A DNA stretch of 64,000 nt, taken from assembly GCA_024640315.1 (NCBI GenBank), contig JAHEFF010000101.1:1-64000 (forward strand), read 5' to 3'. Positions within the stretch are counted from its first letter, which is position 1. The number at the start of each line of letters is the position of its first letter. Position numbers and translations under genes: made by a program. The notes beneath the pieces are model-generated. The model saw nothing but the letters and a program-made list of their open reading frames with translations, searched no databases and had not been told where the DNA came from. This document shows positions 11,952 through 21,550 of the stretch, one piece after another. This stretch comes from Woeseiaceae bacterium. GTDB lineage: Bacteria; Pseudomonadota; Gammaproteobacteria; Steroidobacterales; Woeseiaceae.

Positions 11952-13201
11952 CGGTCGATCTCACCAAATACGATGTCCTGCGTGCCGATAACAGCGACGA
12001 CATCGGCCAGCATGTGACCTTCCACCATCTCGGACATCGCTGCGAGATGAGCAAAGCCGGGGGCACGAATCTTCACGCGATACGGCTTGTTGGCGCCATC
12101 TGAGACGATGTAGACGCCAAACTCACCTTTCGGATGTTCAATTGCGGCGTACGACTCACCCTCGGGAACGCAATACCCTTCCGTAAACAGTTTGAAGTGA
12201 TGAATCAACGATTCCATGTCGTCTTTCATCTCGACGCGTTTCGGCGCGGTGATTTTGTGATCGTCAAGCATGACCGGGCCTGGATTCTCACGAAGCCACG
12301 CAACACACTGCTTCATGATTCTGGCGGACTGGCGCATCTCCTCGACTCTGACCAGGTAACGGTCGTAGCAATCACCATTCACGCCGACCGGAATATCAAA
12401 GTCGATACGATCATAAATTTCGTAGGGCTGCTTCTTGCGCAAGTCCCATTCGACTCCGGAGCCGCGCAGCATCGGACCGGTGAAACCAAGATTGAGCGCT
12501 CGTTCCGGCGAGACCACGCCAATATTGACCGTACGCTGTTTCCAGATACGGTTGTCGGTAAGCAGCGTTTCATACTGATCAACGCAGCCCGGAAACTTGT
12601 CGCAAAATGCATCAATGAAATCCAGAAGCGAGCCGTCGCGAATCGTATTCAGGCGGTCCACTTCTTTCTGGCTGCGCCATTGCGATGCCTGGTACTTCGG
12701 CATCGTTTCCGGCAGGTCCCGGTAAACACCGCCTGGCCGGTAATAGGTGGCGTGCATGCGCGTGCCAGATACCGCCTCATAGCAGTCCATCAGATCTTCG
12801 CGCTCGCGGAAGCAGTACAGAAACATCGTCATCGCGCCGATGTCCAGGCCATGAGCTCCCAGCCACATCAGGTGATTCAGGATACGCGTCATTTCGTCAA
12901 ACATGACCCGGATGTACTGGGCACGCTCTGGAGCCTTGATCCCGAGAAGCTTTTCGATCGCGAGAACGTAACCGTGTTCGTTACACATCATGGACACGTA
13001 GTCCAGGCGATCCATATAGCCGATGCTCTGATTGTATGGCTTGGATTCGGCGAGTTTCTCCGTACCCCTGTGCAAAAGTCCGACGTGAGGGTCTGCTTTG
13101 CAGATCACTTCACCATCCATCTCCAGCACGAGGCGCAGAACGCCATGCGCGGCCGGGTGCTGCGGGCCAAAGTTCATCGTGAAATTCTGGATCTCAGCCA
13201 T
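11948..13201 (-). CDS. nuoD: NADH-quinone oxidoreductase subunit D
   Basis: 49-kDa-type subunit, related to hydrogenase large subunits, forming much of the quinone-binding cavity with NuoB. It has 417 residues and is a separate gene, not the nuoCD fusion of E. coli. Family blocks include [17 protein letters not shown] near the start with the quinone-site His, [40 protein letters not shown]-like text and the C-terminal DIVFGEIDR. It overlaps the end of nuoC by 8 bases. Confidence 0.97.
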   Translation of the reverse strand: MAEIQNFTMNFGPQHPAAHGVLRLVLEMDGEVICKADPHVGLLHRGTEKLAESKPYNQSIGYMDRLDYVSMMCNEHGYVLAIEKLLGIKAPERAQYIRVMFDEMTRILNHLMWLGAHGLDIGAMTMFLYCFREREDLMDCYEAVSGTRMHATYYRPGGVYRDLPETMPKYQASQWRSQKEVDRLNTIRDGSLLDFIDAFCDKFPGCVDQYETLLTDNRIWKQRTVNIGVVSPERALNLGFTGPMLRGSGVEWDLRKKQPYEIYDRIDFDIPVGVNGDCYDRYLVRVEEMRQSARIMKQCVAWLRENPGPVMLDDHKITAPKRVEMKDDMESLIHHFKLFTEGYCVPEGESYAAIEHPKGEFGVYIVSDGANKPYRVKIRAPGFAHLAAMSEMVEGHMLADVVAVIGTQDIVFGEIDR

Positions 13202-13898
13202 TGTCCGCTTTGTCCTTGAGATCAGCTGAGTAGCGGTTGTCGTCGCGAATTACGCGCGGCACCAGGGTTCTTTCCTCAATGCTGACAGGCTGATAAACCA
13301 CCCTTCCCTTGTCGGCGTCGTATTTGACTTCAACATTGCCGGAAAGCGGAAAGTCTTTACGGAACGGGTGACCAATAAATCCATAGTCTGTCATGATCCG
13401 CCGCAAATCGGGATGGCCCTCAAAAAGAATCCCGAACAGGTCGAATGCCTCTCGCTCGAACCAGTCGGCAGAACTCCACACTGGCACAAGCGACGGCACG
13501 ATCGGCGGATTGCTTGCGCCTGCGTAAACACGCAGCCTGAGCCGAACGTTATTCTTTACCGACATCAGGTGGTAGACAACCGCAAACCGGCGCGCATCGA
13601 ATGTGTCACTCTCGTCCAGGATAACTGGCTTCCGTTCCACGCCACGACTAAAGCCGCTTTCCGTCGCTGACTCTGTTTTCCACTCGACGTCGCCATAGGT
13701 GAGATAGTCGACGCCACAGACATCGATAAGCTGATCAATTTGCAGTTCGTCGTCATCACGAAGCGCATTGGCCACTTCAACGAGATCCGCCTTGGCCACT
13801 TCGTAGGTCAGCTCACCACATATGGACGACACACGCATGACGCGCTCACCGAAGCGTGCGTCTATCCGAGCGGCTAGTGTCTCGTTTGCGATGGTCAT
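13194..13898 (-). CDS. nuoC: NADH-quinone oxidoreductase subunit C
   Basis: 30-kDa-type hydrophilic subunit of the connecting module. The 234-residue protein has the family signature in [24 protein letters not shown] followed by [20 protein letters not shown] stretch near residues 75-95 ([16 protein letters not shown]) appears longer than in minimal homologues. It starts with ATG 11 bases after nuoB. Confidence 0.96.
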   Translation of the reverse strand: MTIANETLAARIDARFGERVMRVSSICGELTYEVAKADLVEVANALRDDDELQIDQLIDVCGVDYLTYGDVEWKTESATESGFSRGVERKPVILDESDTFDARRFAVVYHLMSVKNNVRLRLRVYAGASNPPIVPSLVPVWSSADWFEREAFDLFGILFEGHPDLRRIMTDYGFIGHPFRKDFPLSGNVEVKYDADKGRVVYQPVSIEERTLVPRVIRDDNRYSADLKDKADNG

Positions 13899-13909
13899 TG
13901 CTTTGTTAC

Positions 13910-14425
13910 TTACCTGGCGATCGTGCTCGTGCGCCGAATTTTTTTCTGTAATTGAATAAGCCCGTAGATCAGGGCTTCCGCCGTCGGGGGACAGCCGGGA
14001 ACGTAGACATCAACCGGTACGATCCGGTCACAGCCCCGGACAACTGAATACGAATAATGGTAGTAGCCGCCGCCGTTAGCGCACGACCCCATGGAGACGA
14101 CCCAACGAGGCTCTGGCATCTGGTCATAGACCTTTCTCAGCGCCGGCGCCATTTTGTTGCACAGCGTGCCCGCAACGATCATCACATCAGACTGGCGGGG
14201 ACTCGGTCGAAAAATAATTCCGAAACGGTCGAGATCGTAGCGCGCTGCGCCGGCCTGCATCATTTCGACCGCGCAACAGGCCAGGCCAAATGTCACTGGC
14301 CACATTGAACCCGTTCGAGCCCAGTTCATTACGTTGTCGACATTAGCGACAACGAAACCCTTCTTCTGGAGACTCACGGCGCCGTCGTCGGCAGCTGGTA
14401 GCGTTTCGGCAGTACTCAGTCCCAT
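13910..14425 (-). CDS. nuoB: NADH-quinone oxidoreductase subunit B (cluster N2)
   Basis: PSST-type subunit that carries the terminal 4Fe-4S cluster N2 and reduces quinone with NuoD. Ligands are visible as [10 protein letters not shown] (tandem Cys), GSCANGGG and [12 protein letters not shown]. The ATG at 14425 gives a 171-residue protein beginning MGLSTAET, with a purine-rich AAGGGGGC upstream; it overlaps the nuoA stop by 10 bases. A further upstream in-frame ATG (14446) would extend it deeper into nuoA and is less likely. Confidence 0.96.
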   Translation of the reverse strand: MGLSTAETLPAADDGAVSLQKKGFVVANVDNVMNWARTGSMWPVTFGLACCAVEMMQAGAARYDLDRFGIIFRPSPRQSDVMIVAGTLCNKMAPALRKVYDQMPEPRWVVSMGSCANGGGYYHYSYSVVRGCDRIVPVDVYVPGCPPTAEALIYGLIQLQKKIRRTSTIAR

Positions 14426-14772
14426 TCCAGCGCCCCCTTCTTCCATTCATAGACGAAACCAACAACGAGCAAAGCCAGGAATATACCCATTGAAATCAGA
14501 CCAAAGGTACCAATTGCGCCCAAAGAGACAGCCCATGGAAACAGGAACGCGATTTCCAGATCAAAAATAATGAAGAGGATCGCGACCAGGTAATAGCGAA
14601 CATCAAACTTCATGCGCGATTCTTCGAAAGGTTCAAATCCACATTCGTAAGGCGAAAGTTTTTCCGCATCCTTGCTGCCTCGCCCGAACAGAAAGCCGAG
14701 CGCAAGCAGGAGCACACCGATACCGGTGGCAACTCCGAGAAAGATCAGAACCGGCACGTAGTTTTGCAGCAT
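14416..14772 (-). CDS. nuoA: NADH-quinone oxidoreductase subunit A
   Basis: ND3 homologue, first gene of the operon. It has 118 residues, three membrane helices and the cysteine loop [22 protein letters not shown], which in known structures sits at the quinone cavity. The conserved [11 protein letters not shown] follows. About 195 bases separate the start from the nearest repeat copy, and the nuo promoter should lie there. Candidate -10 sequences such as TACAAT near 14825 are visible, but no convincing -35 partner. Confidence 0.97.
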   Translation of the reverse strand: MLQNYVPVLIFLGVATGIGVLLLALGFLFGRGSKDAEKLSPYECGFEPFEESRMKFDVRYYLVAILFIIFDLEIAFLFPWAVSLGAIGTFGLISMGIFLALLVVGFVYEWKKGALEWD

Positions 14773-14969
14773 CTTGGTAGGTTTGGTTTTGTTCTGAATA
14801 TAGGACCCAAATCAGCGCGCAATTGTATCAGGGTGCCTCACTCAGATAACACCCCTATTGGCAACGGATAGCAGACTTTTTTCACCTCGAAGACTGAGGA
14901 CTGCCAATCAGCGATTGCTAATATGAAATACCCAACCTGCAGGTAGTGCCGGTATTACCGGAAAATGGC

Positions 14970-15119
14970 GGGTGCGGATTGATCTTAAACGACCAAACCA
15001 GGTTCAAGTGCTAACCCAAATCGCCGCGAAGTCCGGTCTCGGTGCCAGACGAGAAAGGGGGTTGGCCCGCTCTGGGCCAACCCCCCTTTGTTGTGTGGTG
15101 CCGACGGCCGGACTCGAAC
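14970..15119. repeat. First copy of a ~150-bp tandem repeat, with a truncated tRNA-Leu 3' end
   Basis: This segment is nearly identical to 15158-15308, offset by about 188 bases. It starts at GCGGATTGATCT, includes a long shared block (15005-15057), a 12-bp-stem hairpin at 15057-15087, and ends with 24 bases at 15096-15119 that match tRNA-Leu from its T loop to CCA. The similarity stops abruptly at the T loop, so this copy has no complete tRNA. The rest of 14773-14969 holds no gene and presumably contains the nuoA leader and promoter. Confidence 0.85.
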
Positions 15120-15157
15120 TGCAATCCGCCTGAAAATGCGGGCCGAAGAGCACCGGT

Positions 15158-15308
15158 GGGCGCGGATTGATCTTTAGTGACCAAACCACGCTCAAGTGCT
15201 AACCCAAATCGCCGCGAAGTCCGGTCTCGGTGCCAGACGAGAAAGGGGGGTTGGCCCGCTCTGGGCCAACCCCCCTTTATTGTGTGGTGCCGACGGCCGG
15301 ACTCGAAC
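15158..15308. repeat. Second copy of the tandem repeat, joined to the intact tRNA-Leu
   Basis: Near-identical partner of 14970-15119. Differences are concentrated in the first 30 bases (ATCTTAAACGACC against ATCTTTAGTGACC) plus one extra G in the hairpin. Here the right end continues into the full tRNA-Leu gene, so this copy holds the gene's natural 3' flank and the other is the duplicate. Confidence 0.85.
15245..15278 (-). terminator. Terminator downstream of tRNA-Leu
   Basis: A 13-bp perfect stem, GGGGGGTTGGCCC (15245-15257) with GGGCCAACCCCCC (15263-15275), has a 5-base loop. On the minus strand it is followed by TTTCTC. It lies 10 bases after the tRNA 3' end. A copy at 15057-15087 offers a second stop before nuoA, which would insulate nuo from secG/tRNA read-through. 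Confidence 0.7.
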
Positions 15309-15369
15309 CGGCACAGCTCTCGCCACTGCCCCCTCAAGACAGCGTGTCTACCAATTCCACCACGTCGGC
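15285..15369 (-). tRNA. tRNA-Leu (GAG)
   Basis: An 85-base class II tRNA with encoded CCA. The acceptor stem GCCGACG pairs with CGTCGGC; the anticodon loop TTGAGGG sits on the CTGTC/GGCAG stem and gives anticodon GAG, reading CUC and CUU. A variable arm (TGGCGAGAGCTG) and T loop TTCGAGTCC are present. It sits 21 bases after secG, as in E. coli (secG-leuU), and is probably transcribed with secG. Confidence 0.95.
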
Positions 15370-15390
15370 AAATTTCTGACGGGCCGCAAC

Positions 15391-15825
15391 CTATTCTTCC
15401 GGCGGCGGCTCCTCGGCCTGGGCTTCCGCTTCGAGTGGCGGGGCTCCAATCTCATCGGCTTCTGCCGCAGCGTCCTCGGTCTCAGGCAATTGAGGGACGA
15501 TATCTTCGGCTGTTCCGGTTTCCGGTAGCTGCCGCTCGACCTCGGCAGCAGGAACGCTCTCGAGAATGCTTTCCGGAGTACCGGTTCTCTGGCTGCTGAT
15601 ATAGGCCAGCGTCAAACTGGTAGCGAAAAAAGCGGTCGCAAGTATTGCGGTCGTTCGGGAGAAAAAGCTCGTCGTGCCCCTTGAGCCAAAAACCGTACCT
15701 GAGGCACCGGCACCGAACGCCGCACCAGCCTCAGCACCTTTGCCCCGCTGCAGCAGGACGAGCGCGATGATGCCCAGGGCGATCACTGTGTGAATGATCA
15801 GGACCGTTGTCTGCATATTTTCCAT
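15391..15825 (-). CDS. secG: Preprotein translocase subunit SecG
   Basis: Small membrane partner of SecYE that assists protein export. Two membrane helices are visible (residues 5-24 and 55-75), with the family motif LLQRGKGAEAGAAFGAGASGTVFGSRG between them. The protein has 144 residues, longer than the usual 75-120, because of an acidic, Ala/Pro/Glu-rich tail from about residue 85. The ATG at 15825 is preferred because GAGG lies 6 bases upstream. It follows tpiA closely and precedes tRNA-Leu. Confidence 0.93.
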   Translation of the reverse strand: MENMQTTVLIIHTVIALGIIALVLLQRGKGAEAGAAFGAGASGTVFGSRGTTSFFSRTTAILATAFFATSLTLAYISSQRTGTPESILESVPAAEVERQLPETGTAEDIVPQLPETEDAAAEADEIGAPPLEAEAQAEEPPPEE

Positions 15826-15833
15826 TAATTACC

Positions 15834-16595
15834 TCAACAGATCGCGACAGCAGCTTCTGCTATCGCCAAGAAATCGTCGGACTTAAGAGATGCGCCACCA
15901 ATCAGGCCACCATCAATATCAGGATTCGAAAAAAGGCCAGCTGCATTTTCACCTTTTACGCTGCCGCCATACAGTATTTTTACGCCCTCAGCGACGCTTG
16001 CATCTATCACCTCAAGCGAGGCCCTTATGTGCCGGTGCACATCCTGCGCTTGCCCGGGTGTCGCCGTCATTCCCGTCCCAATGGCCCAGACAGGCTCGTA
16101 GGCAATGACTGCGTTGCTGAACGCCTCAACTCCGGACAGGTCCAGAACCGCGTTCAGCTGCTCGTCAATGACTCCCTCAGTATCGGCCGCCTCACGCTGC
16201 TCGAGCGTCTCACCAACACAGAGGATAGGTATCAGGCCACAATCCAGCGCTGCCTGAAATTTTTGCGCCACAATCCGGCTGGATTCCCGCATCAAAGCAC
16301 GTCGCTCGGAGTGTCCGACAATAACGTACTCACAGCCTACATCCCGCAGCATAGATCCCGCAATCTCACCCGTATAGGCGCCAGAGTCGTGCTGTGACAA
16401 ATTCTGCGCGCCGAGCCGCACTCCGCTGCCCCTAAGTCGTTCCGCCACTGCCGAGAGATATGGAAATGGCGGACATACCAGCAATTCGACCAGCTCAGAC
16501 TCTGGAGCACCAGCAATTATGCCGTCGACCAGCTCAGCGCTTGCAGCATTGCTGCCGTTCATTTTCCAGTTTCCGGCGACGAGGTAACCGCGCAT
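15834..16595 (-). CDS. tpiA: Triosephosphate isomerase
   Basis: Interconverts dihydroxyacetone phosphate and glyceraldehyde 3-phosphate in glycolysis and gluconeogenesis. Starting at the ATG at 16595 gives 253 residues beginning MRGYLVAGNWKMNG, with the substrate Asn and Lys at residues 9 and 11. The electrophilic His is in IVGHSERR and the catalytic Glu in AYEPVWAIGTG; the phosphate loop YGGSVKGEN follows. An upstream ATG (16652) adds 19 residues unlike the family and is rejected. It is followed after 8 bases by secG. Confidence 0.96.
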   Translation of the reverse strand: MRGYLVAGNWKMNGSNAASAELVDGIIAGAPESELVELLVCPPFPYLSAVAERLRGSGVRLGAQNLSQHDSGAYTGEIAGSMLRDVGCEYVIVGHSERRALMRESSRIVAQKFQAALDCGLIPILCVGETLEQREAADTEGVIDEQLNAVLDLSGVEAFSNAVIAYEPVWAIGTGMTATPGQAQDVHRHIRASLEVIDASVAEGVKILYGGSVKGENAAGLFSNPDIDGGLIGGASLKSDDFLAIAEAAVAIC

Positions 16596-16679
16596 TTCGG
16601 GAATCCGTGAGGCGTTAAAAGGCGCGCAAGGATACCGGGGCGCAGAGCCCAAAGCAATGCAGATTACGGCTTTGCAGGC

Positions 16680-18014
16680 CTAGGCGGAGGCTTCCGCAAC
16701 AACCGAGGCCAGTCTTTGCGCCAATCTCAGCACCAGATGCTGGTCTTCGCCCTCTACCATGACCCGAATGACCGGCTCGGTGCCGGACGCCCGCAGTACC
16801 ACCCTGCCCGATTCAGCCAATTCTTCCTCCGCACGACTGACCGCTTCCCGAATGGCCGGAAAATCATACGGGTTCAGCTTCTGCCCGGTCTTCACGTTGA
16901 CCATCGTCTGTGGATAACGGGACATGCCACTGACAAGAAGCGACAGAGGCTTGCCAGTGCGCTTCATGACAGCAAGAATTTGCAGTGCGGTAACCAGCCC
17001 ATCGCCGGTCGTGGTCTTGTCCAGACATATCATGTGCCCCGAGGTCTCACCGCCGATGTTTCCTCCGGACTCCCGCAACGCCTCCAGGACATAGCGATCA
17101 CCTACAGCGGCCCGCCGAAATTCGATGCCTTGTTTCTCGAGGGCGTGTTCCAGGCCCAGGTTGCTCATTACCGTGCCAACCACCGGTCCCTTAAGCGCCC
17201 CCGCAGCCTTTCCTGCCGTAGCGAGCACATAGAGGAGCTGATCGCCATCGATGACTTCACCCTGCTCATCGACCATGGTGACCCTGTCTCCATCACCGTC
17301 CAGCGCAATACCAACTTCCGCGCCAACGGCCGTTACCGTTTTTTGAACGAGTTCCGGATGAGTCGAGCCGCAACCGTCATTGATATTCCGACCATTTGGT
17401 GAACACCCGAGCGTTATGACTTCAGCACCGAGTTCATTCAGGATACGGGGGCCAACCTTGTAGCCCGCGCCGTTGGCACCATCGAAGACAACTTTCATGC
17501 CAATCAGGTCAAGATCGGGCGGAAACGTCGACTTGCAAAAGTCCTGGTAAAGGACCTGAGCTGAATCGATACGAGTGGCGGTTCCAAGTTTGCTCGACTC
17601 GAGTGTGATTGCGGGGTTTTTCAGCAGACGTTCAATCTCCTTCTCGACATCATCCGACAACTTCTCCCCGCCGCTGTCGAAGAATTTGATGCCGTTGTCA
17701 AAATACGGATTGTGGGATGCGCTAATGACCACCCCGAGATCTGCTGAAAACACCTGTGTCAGGTTGGCGATACCGGGCGTTGGTAACGGGCCGAGCAAAA
17801 GCACATCGGCACCAGCGGCGACGAAGCCTGCTTCCAGCGCAGACTCGAACATGTAGCCTGATAGCCGCGTATCCTTGCCAATCAACACCTTGCCACCTTC
17901 CGGCACCAACACCTGAGCCGCGGCGCTTGCCAACCGCAGCGCAAATTCTGCACTCATCGGATCGTCACCGACCGTGCCCCTAACGCCATCTGTGCCGAAA
18001 TATTTTCTTTTCAT
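16680..18014 (-). CDS. glmM: Phosphoglucosamine mutase
   Basis: Converts glucosamine 6-phosphate to glucosamine 1-phosphate, feeding UDP-GlcNAc for peptidoglycan and LPS. It has 444 residues. The catalytic phosphoserine loop is ISASHNPYFDNGIK, preceded by KYFGTDGVRG at the N terminus; the metal loop is DGDGDRVTM and the sugar-binding loop GGETSGHM. The C-terminal phosphate loop RASGTEPVIRVMVE is intact. The gene overlaps folP by 4 bases, the standard folP-glmM pair. Confidence 0.97.
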   Translation of the reverse strand: MKRKYFGTDGVRGTVGDDPMSAEFALRLASAAAQVLVPEGGKVLIGKDTRLSGYMFESALEAGFVAAGADVLLLGPLPTPGIANLTQVFSADLGVVISASHNPYFDNGIKFFDSGGEKLSDDVEKEIERLLKNPAITLESSKLGTATRIDSAQVLYQDFCKSTFPPDLDLIGMKVVFDGANGAGYKVGPRILNELGAEVITLGCSPNGRNINDGCGSTHPELVQKTVTAVGAEVGIALDGDGDRVTMVDEQGEVIDGDQLLYVLATAGKAAGALKGPVVGTVMSNLGLEHALEKQGIEFRRAAVGDRYVLEALRESGGNIGGETSGHMICLDKTTTGDGLVTALQILAVMKRTGKPLSLLVSGMSRYPQTMVNVKTGQKLNPYDFPAIREAVSRAEEELAESGRVVLRASGTEPVIRVMVEGEDQHLVLRLAQRLASVVAEASA

Positions 18015-18850
18015 TTTCCTTGTCCAGCTTTGCTTACTGCATTTGCAATCTTTAGCGCATCAACCGTGCCGGCGACGTCATGCGTACGCACGATGTGCGC
18101 ACCTCTTGTCACTGCAGCCAAAGCTGCCGCGATTCCGGCAGGACCGCGCTCCCTGGCAGGCCTGCCGGTCAGGTTGCCAAGGGTCTTTTTGCGTGACAAG
18201 CCTACCAGCAATGGCAAGCCCAGTTCCGCGAATTGATCCAGATTCGCAAGGATCTGCAGGTTGTGCTCATCATTCTTGCCAAAGCCAAATCCTGGATCAA
18301 CCACTAATCTCTCCCTGCCGATCCCGGCGCCGGAACAAGCTTCAACCCGCCCGGCGAGAAAGCTGATGACATCCTGCGGAAGCTGTTCGTACTCTGGCGC
18401 GGCCTGCATGGTTCGGGGTGTTCCCCGCATATGCATCAGGCAAATGGCAGCCTCCAGGTCACGTGCCATTTCCATTGCTCCTTCATGCCGCAATGCAAAC
18501 ACGTCGTTGATCATTACGGCACCAGCATCAACGGCTTGCCGCATAACCTGTGGCTTGCTGGTATCGACGGAAATCGCAATGTCGAGTTCTGCTGCAATTG
18601 CCTCAATGACAGGCAACACCCGATCCAGCTCTTCGATTAGTGGCATTTCAGCCGCGCCCGGCCGGGTTGATTCGCCACCAACATCGATAATGTCGGCACC
18701 CTGCTCACACATTTCCGCGGCGCGAGCGACAGCGAGCTCCAGCGACAGGTAATCGCCTCCGTCCGAGAACGAGTCAGGCGTAACATTCACAATACCCATA
18801 ACCCGGGGCTCATCGAGCGTCAGGATACGATTGCCGAGTCGCAGTTCCAT
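18011..18850 (-). CDS. folP: Dihydropteroate synthase
   Basis: Condenses p-aminobenzoate with dihydropterin pyrophosphate in folate synthesis; the target of sulfonamides. It has 279 residues with the TIM-barrel signatures MGIVNVTPDSFSDGG near residue 20 and DVGGESTRPGA near 60, plus DPGFGFGKNDEHN and GLSRKKTLGNLTGRP. The start is ATG at 18850, 77 bases after ftsH, with a terminator-like hairpin in between, so it may have its own promoter. Confidence 0.96.
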   Translation of the reverse strand: MELRLGNRILTLDEPRVMGIVNVTPDSFSDGGDYLSLELAVARAAEMCEQGADIIDVGGESTRPGAAEMPLIEELDRVLPVIEAIAAELDIAISVDTSKPQVMRQAVDAGAVMINDVFALRHEGAMEMARDLEAAICLMHMRGTPRTMQAAPEYEQLPQDVISFLAGRVEACSGAGIGRERLVVDPGFGFGKNDEHNLQILANLDQFAELGLPLLVGLSRKKTLGNLTGRPARERGPAGIAAALAAVTRGAHIVRTHDVAGTVDALKIANAVSKAGQGK

Positions 18851-18880
18851 ATCAATACTGAATGTCCGGCCTCAGATAAC

Positions 18881-18910
18881 AAAACGGCAGCACTATGGCT
18901 GCCGTTTGTT
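18881..18910 (-). terminator. Terminator between ftsH and folP
   Basis: The stem ACGGCAGC (18884-18891) pairs with GCTGCCGT (18898-18905) around a 6-base loop. On the minus strand it is followed by TTTTGTTAT and on the plus strand by TTGTTTATT. It would end or attenuate ftsH transcription before folP. Confidence 0.7.
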
Positions 18911-18927
18911 TATTCGTTTGCCAAAGG

Positions 18928-20847
18928 CTAGTGCTCCGACGCAGGGCCACCTATGGGCGCCACCTTGTCCGACTTGTCGCCCTTCTTCCTGGCGGGCGGT
19001 GAGCTGTCCGGATCCTCCCACCCTTCGGGTGGCTGGGGCTCGCGGCCGTCCATGATGTCTTTGACCTGTGACATGTCGATAGTCTCGTACTTCATCAGGG
19101 CTTTGGCCATGACGTGCAATTTGTCTTCGTGTTCTTTGAGCAAATTCTCGGCACGCTCGTAGTTGCGATCGATGATCTGACGTATTTCTTCATCAATGGT
19201 ATGAGCAGTGCCGTCGGAGACATGTTTGTGCTGCGTCACCGACCGGCCGAGAAATACCTCGCCATCGTCCTCACTGTACGTCAGTGGTCCCAACCTTTCG
19301 GAAAGACCCCACTTGGTCACCATGTTGCGCGCGATTTCTGTTGCCCGTTCGATGTCGTTCGATGCACCAGTTGTAACGTAATTGGCACCAAGCGTCATCT
19401 CCTCGGCAATACGACCGCCGAAGAGTGTGGAAATATTACTTTCAAGCGCGGACTTGGAAACGCTGTATTTGTCTTCCTCCGGCAAATACATCGTGACGCC
19501 GAGCGCTCTTCCACGTGGAATGATCGTTACTTTGTAAACGGGGTCATGATCAGGCACGCAGTAACCCACGATCGCATGACCAGCTTCGTGATAAGCGGTA
19601 TTGAGCCGCTCTTTGTCACTCATGACCATAGAGCGTCGTTCCGCACCCATCATGATCTTGTCTTTTGCCTTCTCGAACTCATCCATACTGACAACGCGTT
19701 TGTTGCCGCGCGCGGCGAACAGCGCAGCTTCATTGACGAGATTTGCCAAATCAGCGCCGGAAAAGCCAGGCGTGCCTCGAGCGATTACACTTGGCACCAC
19801 GTCGTCATCGAGCGGCACTTTACGCATATGCACCTTGAGAATCAGTTCACGCCCGCGAATATCAGGCAGCGGCACCACGACCTGACGATCGAATCGTCCA
19901 GGTCTGAGAAGCGCAGGGTCCAGAACGTCCGGCCGGTTCGTCGCGGCAATGACAATGACGCCCTCTGTTCCTTCAAATCCATCCATTTCGACCAGCATCT
20001 GGTTCAGCGTCTGCTCACGTTCATCATGCCCACCGCCAAGTCCTGCCCCGCGATGGCGGCCGACAGCATCTAACTCGTCGATAAAGATAATGCACGGTGC
20101 CTGTTTTTTCGCCTGATCAAACATATCGCGCACTCGCGACGCGCCGACGCCGACAAACATCTCGACGAAATCCGAACCCGAAATTGTGAAGAACGGCACC
20201 TTGGCTTCGCCGGCAATCGCCTTGGCGAGCAATGTCTTACCTGTGCCGGGCGAGCCAACCATTAAAACGCCCTTGGGAATCTTGCCGCCCAGGCGCTGGA
20301 ATTTGCTGGGGTCCTTGAGGAAATCGACGATTTCACTGACCTCTTCCTTAGCCTCGTCAATGCCTGCCACATCGGCGAAAGAAACACCGACCTGATCCTC
20401 GCCGAGAAGCCTGGCTTTGCTCTTGCCAAAAGACATCGCACCGCGGCCACCACCGCCACCCTGCATTTGGCGCATGAAATAGATCCAGACGCCGATCAAC
20501 AAAAGGATGGGGAATGAACTGATCAGGAGCTGGCCAATCAGGCTCTGAGATTCCGGCTCCTGCGCAGTAAACTGGACACCGTTATCCTCGAGGATACCGA
20601 TTAGCGTGTTGTTATCGGTTTCCGGGCTGATCGTGTAGTACTGCAGTGGCGGGCGACTCCCGTAACTGATGCGCTCACCCTCAAATTCCACGCGCTGGAC
20701 CTTTCCTGCCCGCACATCCTTCAAAAAGGCGGAATAATCGGTCGACTTGGCGGCTTGCCCGCTCACACCGCTCAGGCCCTGTACCACGGACAGAAGCACC
20801 ACGATGATGACGATGAAAACGAGTATATTTTTTGTCAGATCATTCAC
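18928..20847 (-). CDS. ftsH: ATP-dependent zinc metalloprotease FtsH
   Basis: Membrane-anchored AAA+ protease that degrades misassembled membrane proteins and regulators such as LpxC and RpoH in related bacteria. It has 639 residues: membrane helices near residues 5-25 and 105-125 flank a periplasmic domain; the AAA+ module shows Walker A GSPGTGKT, Walker [12 protein letters not shown] and the second-region-of-homology arginines; the zinc site is HEAGH. The C terminus is rich in Pro and Lys. The start codon is GTG at 20847 with GGAG upstream. Confidence 0.97.
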   Translation of the reverse strand: MNDLTKNILVFIVIIVVLLSVVQGLSGVSGQAAKSTDYSAFLKDVRAGKVQRVEFEGERISYGSRPPLQYYTISPETDNNTLIGILEDNGVQFTAQEPESQSLIGQLLISSFPILLLIGVWIYFMRQMQGGGGGRGAMSFGKSKARLLGEDQVGVSFADVAGIDEAKEEVSEIVDFLKDPSKFQRLGGKIPKGVLMVGSPGTGKTLLAKAIAGEAKVPFFTISGSDFVEMFVGVGASRVRDMFDQAKKQAPCIIFIDELDAVGRHRGAGLGGGHDEREQTLNQMLVEMDGFEGTEGVIVIAATNRPDVLDPALLRPGRFDRQVVVPLPDIRGRELILKVHMRKVPLDDDVVPSVIARGTPGFSGADLANLVNEAALFAARGNKRVVSMDEFEKAKDKIMMGAERRSMVMSDKERLNTAYHEAGHAIVGYCVPDHDPVYKVTIIPRGRALGVTMYLPEEDKYSVSKSALESNISTLFGGRIAEEMTLGANYVTTGASNDIERATEIARNMVTKWGLSERLGPLTYSEDDGEVFLGRSVTQHKHVSDGTAHTIDEEIRQIIDRNYERAENLLKEHEDKLHVMAKALMKYETIDMSQVKDIMDGREPQPPEGWEDPDSSPPARKKGDKSDKVAPIGGPASEH

Positions 20848-20874
20848 GAATGAAATACCACTCCACTGGGAAGA

Positions 20875-20908
20875 TTTAGACTGCGTCTAAACGTTAGACA
20901 GTACTATA
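20875..20908 (-). promoter_or_regulatory. ftsH promoter -10 and operator-like inverted repeats
   Basis: On the minus strand TATAGT (20908-20903) with CTTGTG 16 bases upstream (inside the end of rlmE) makes a plausible sigma-70 promoter. Just downstream are three alternating half-sites: TTTAGAC (20875-20881), GTCTAAA (20885-20891) and TTAGAC (20894-20899), forming two overlapping inverted repeats with 3-base centres. Their position around the expected transcript start suggests an operator or an mRNA hairpin. No known regulator is recognised. Confidence 0.4.
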
Positions 20909-21527
20909 GTTGATAGTTTCTCGCCACAAGGTATATCTCACTACTACCTGGCCGCGAGGCCTTGGGTTTCACCACTTTTACCTTGTCAAATGAGCCCCTG
21001 GCGTCAGAAATGAAGGCATCGGTGCCCTCACCCTGAAAGAGCTTACATACAAAGCTGCCTTTTCGCCCAAGAGTTTGCCGTGCCAGGTCAAGGGCCAGCT
21101 CCGCCAGGTACATGGATCTGGGCTGGTCAACCACTTTGTTCCCGGTGATATTGGGCGCCAAATCGCTCATTACAAGATCTGCCTTCGAATCCTCCAGAAT
21201 TTGCCCGAGCCGGGCCAGCACGTCGTCTTCTGTGAAATCGCCCTGCAGGAACTCTACAGCCGGCAGAGAATCCATTGGCAGCAGATCAAGCGCGATTATT
21301 CTCGTACGCCCTTTCAGCGTCTCTGCAACGTACTGACTCCAGCTGCCCGGCGCAGCACCGAGATCAATACAGGTCATGTCCGGGCGCAGGAGCCGTTCCT
21401 TGTCCGCAATTTCCTTGAGCTTGAATACGGCACGCGACCGCCAGCCCTCCTTTCGTGCCATCAGGACAAAAGGATCCTTTTCCTGGCGCTGCCGCCAAGA
21501 GCCGCTACTTCCTCTCGGTTTACTCAT
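20904..21527 (-). CDS. rlmE: 23S rRNA (uridine-2'-O-)-methyltransferase RlmE (FtsJ/RrmJ)
   Basis: SAM-dependent enzyme that methylates U2552 in the ribosomal A site of 23S rRNA; heat-inducible in E. coli. It has 207 residues. The SAM motif CIDLGAAPGSWSQYVAE lies near residue 55, VMSDLAPNITGNKVVDQPRS holds the catalytic Asp, and GSFVCKLFQGEG the catalytic Lys region. It is upstream of ftsH by 57 bases, the conserved rlmE-ftsH order, and diverges from yhbY with only 23 bases between the start codons. Confidence 0.96.
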   Translation of the reverse strand: MSKPRGSSGSWRQRQEKDPFVLMARKEGWRSRAVFKLKEIADKERLLRPDMTCIDLGAAPGSWSQYVAETLKGRTRIIALDLLPMDSLPAVEFLQGDFTEDDVLARLGQILEDSKADLVMSDLAPNITGNKVVDQPRSMYLAELALDLARQTLGRKGSFVCKLFQGEGTDAFISDARGSFDKVKVVKPKASRPGSSEIYLVARNYQL

Positions 21528-21537
21528 ATCGTGTTGT

Positions 21538-21543
21538 TACAAT
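21538..21543 (+). promoter_or_regulatory. Possible -10 element for yhbY (leaderless transcript)
   Basis: TACAAT lies 7 bases before the yhbY ATG, so a transcript driven by it would start at or next to the start codon. No Shine-Dalgarno sequence precedes the ATG, which fits a leaderless message. The -35 partner is weak. Confidence 0.35.
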
Positions 21544-21550
21544 ACAGCCC

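Noticed and set aside
12134-13219. Plus-strand frame of 361 codons opposite nuoD
   Set aside because: Shadow of nuoD; no ribosome-binding site or recognisable motif.
19114-20073. Plus-strand frame of 319 codons opposite ftsH
   Set aside because: Antisense to the conserved AAA+ and protease domains of ftsH; no independent support.
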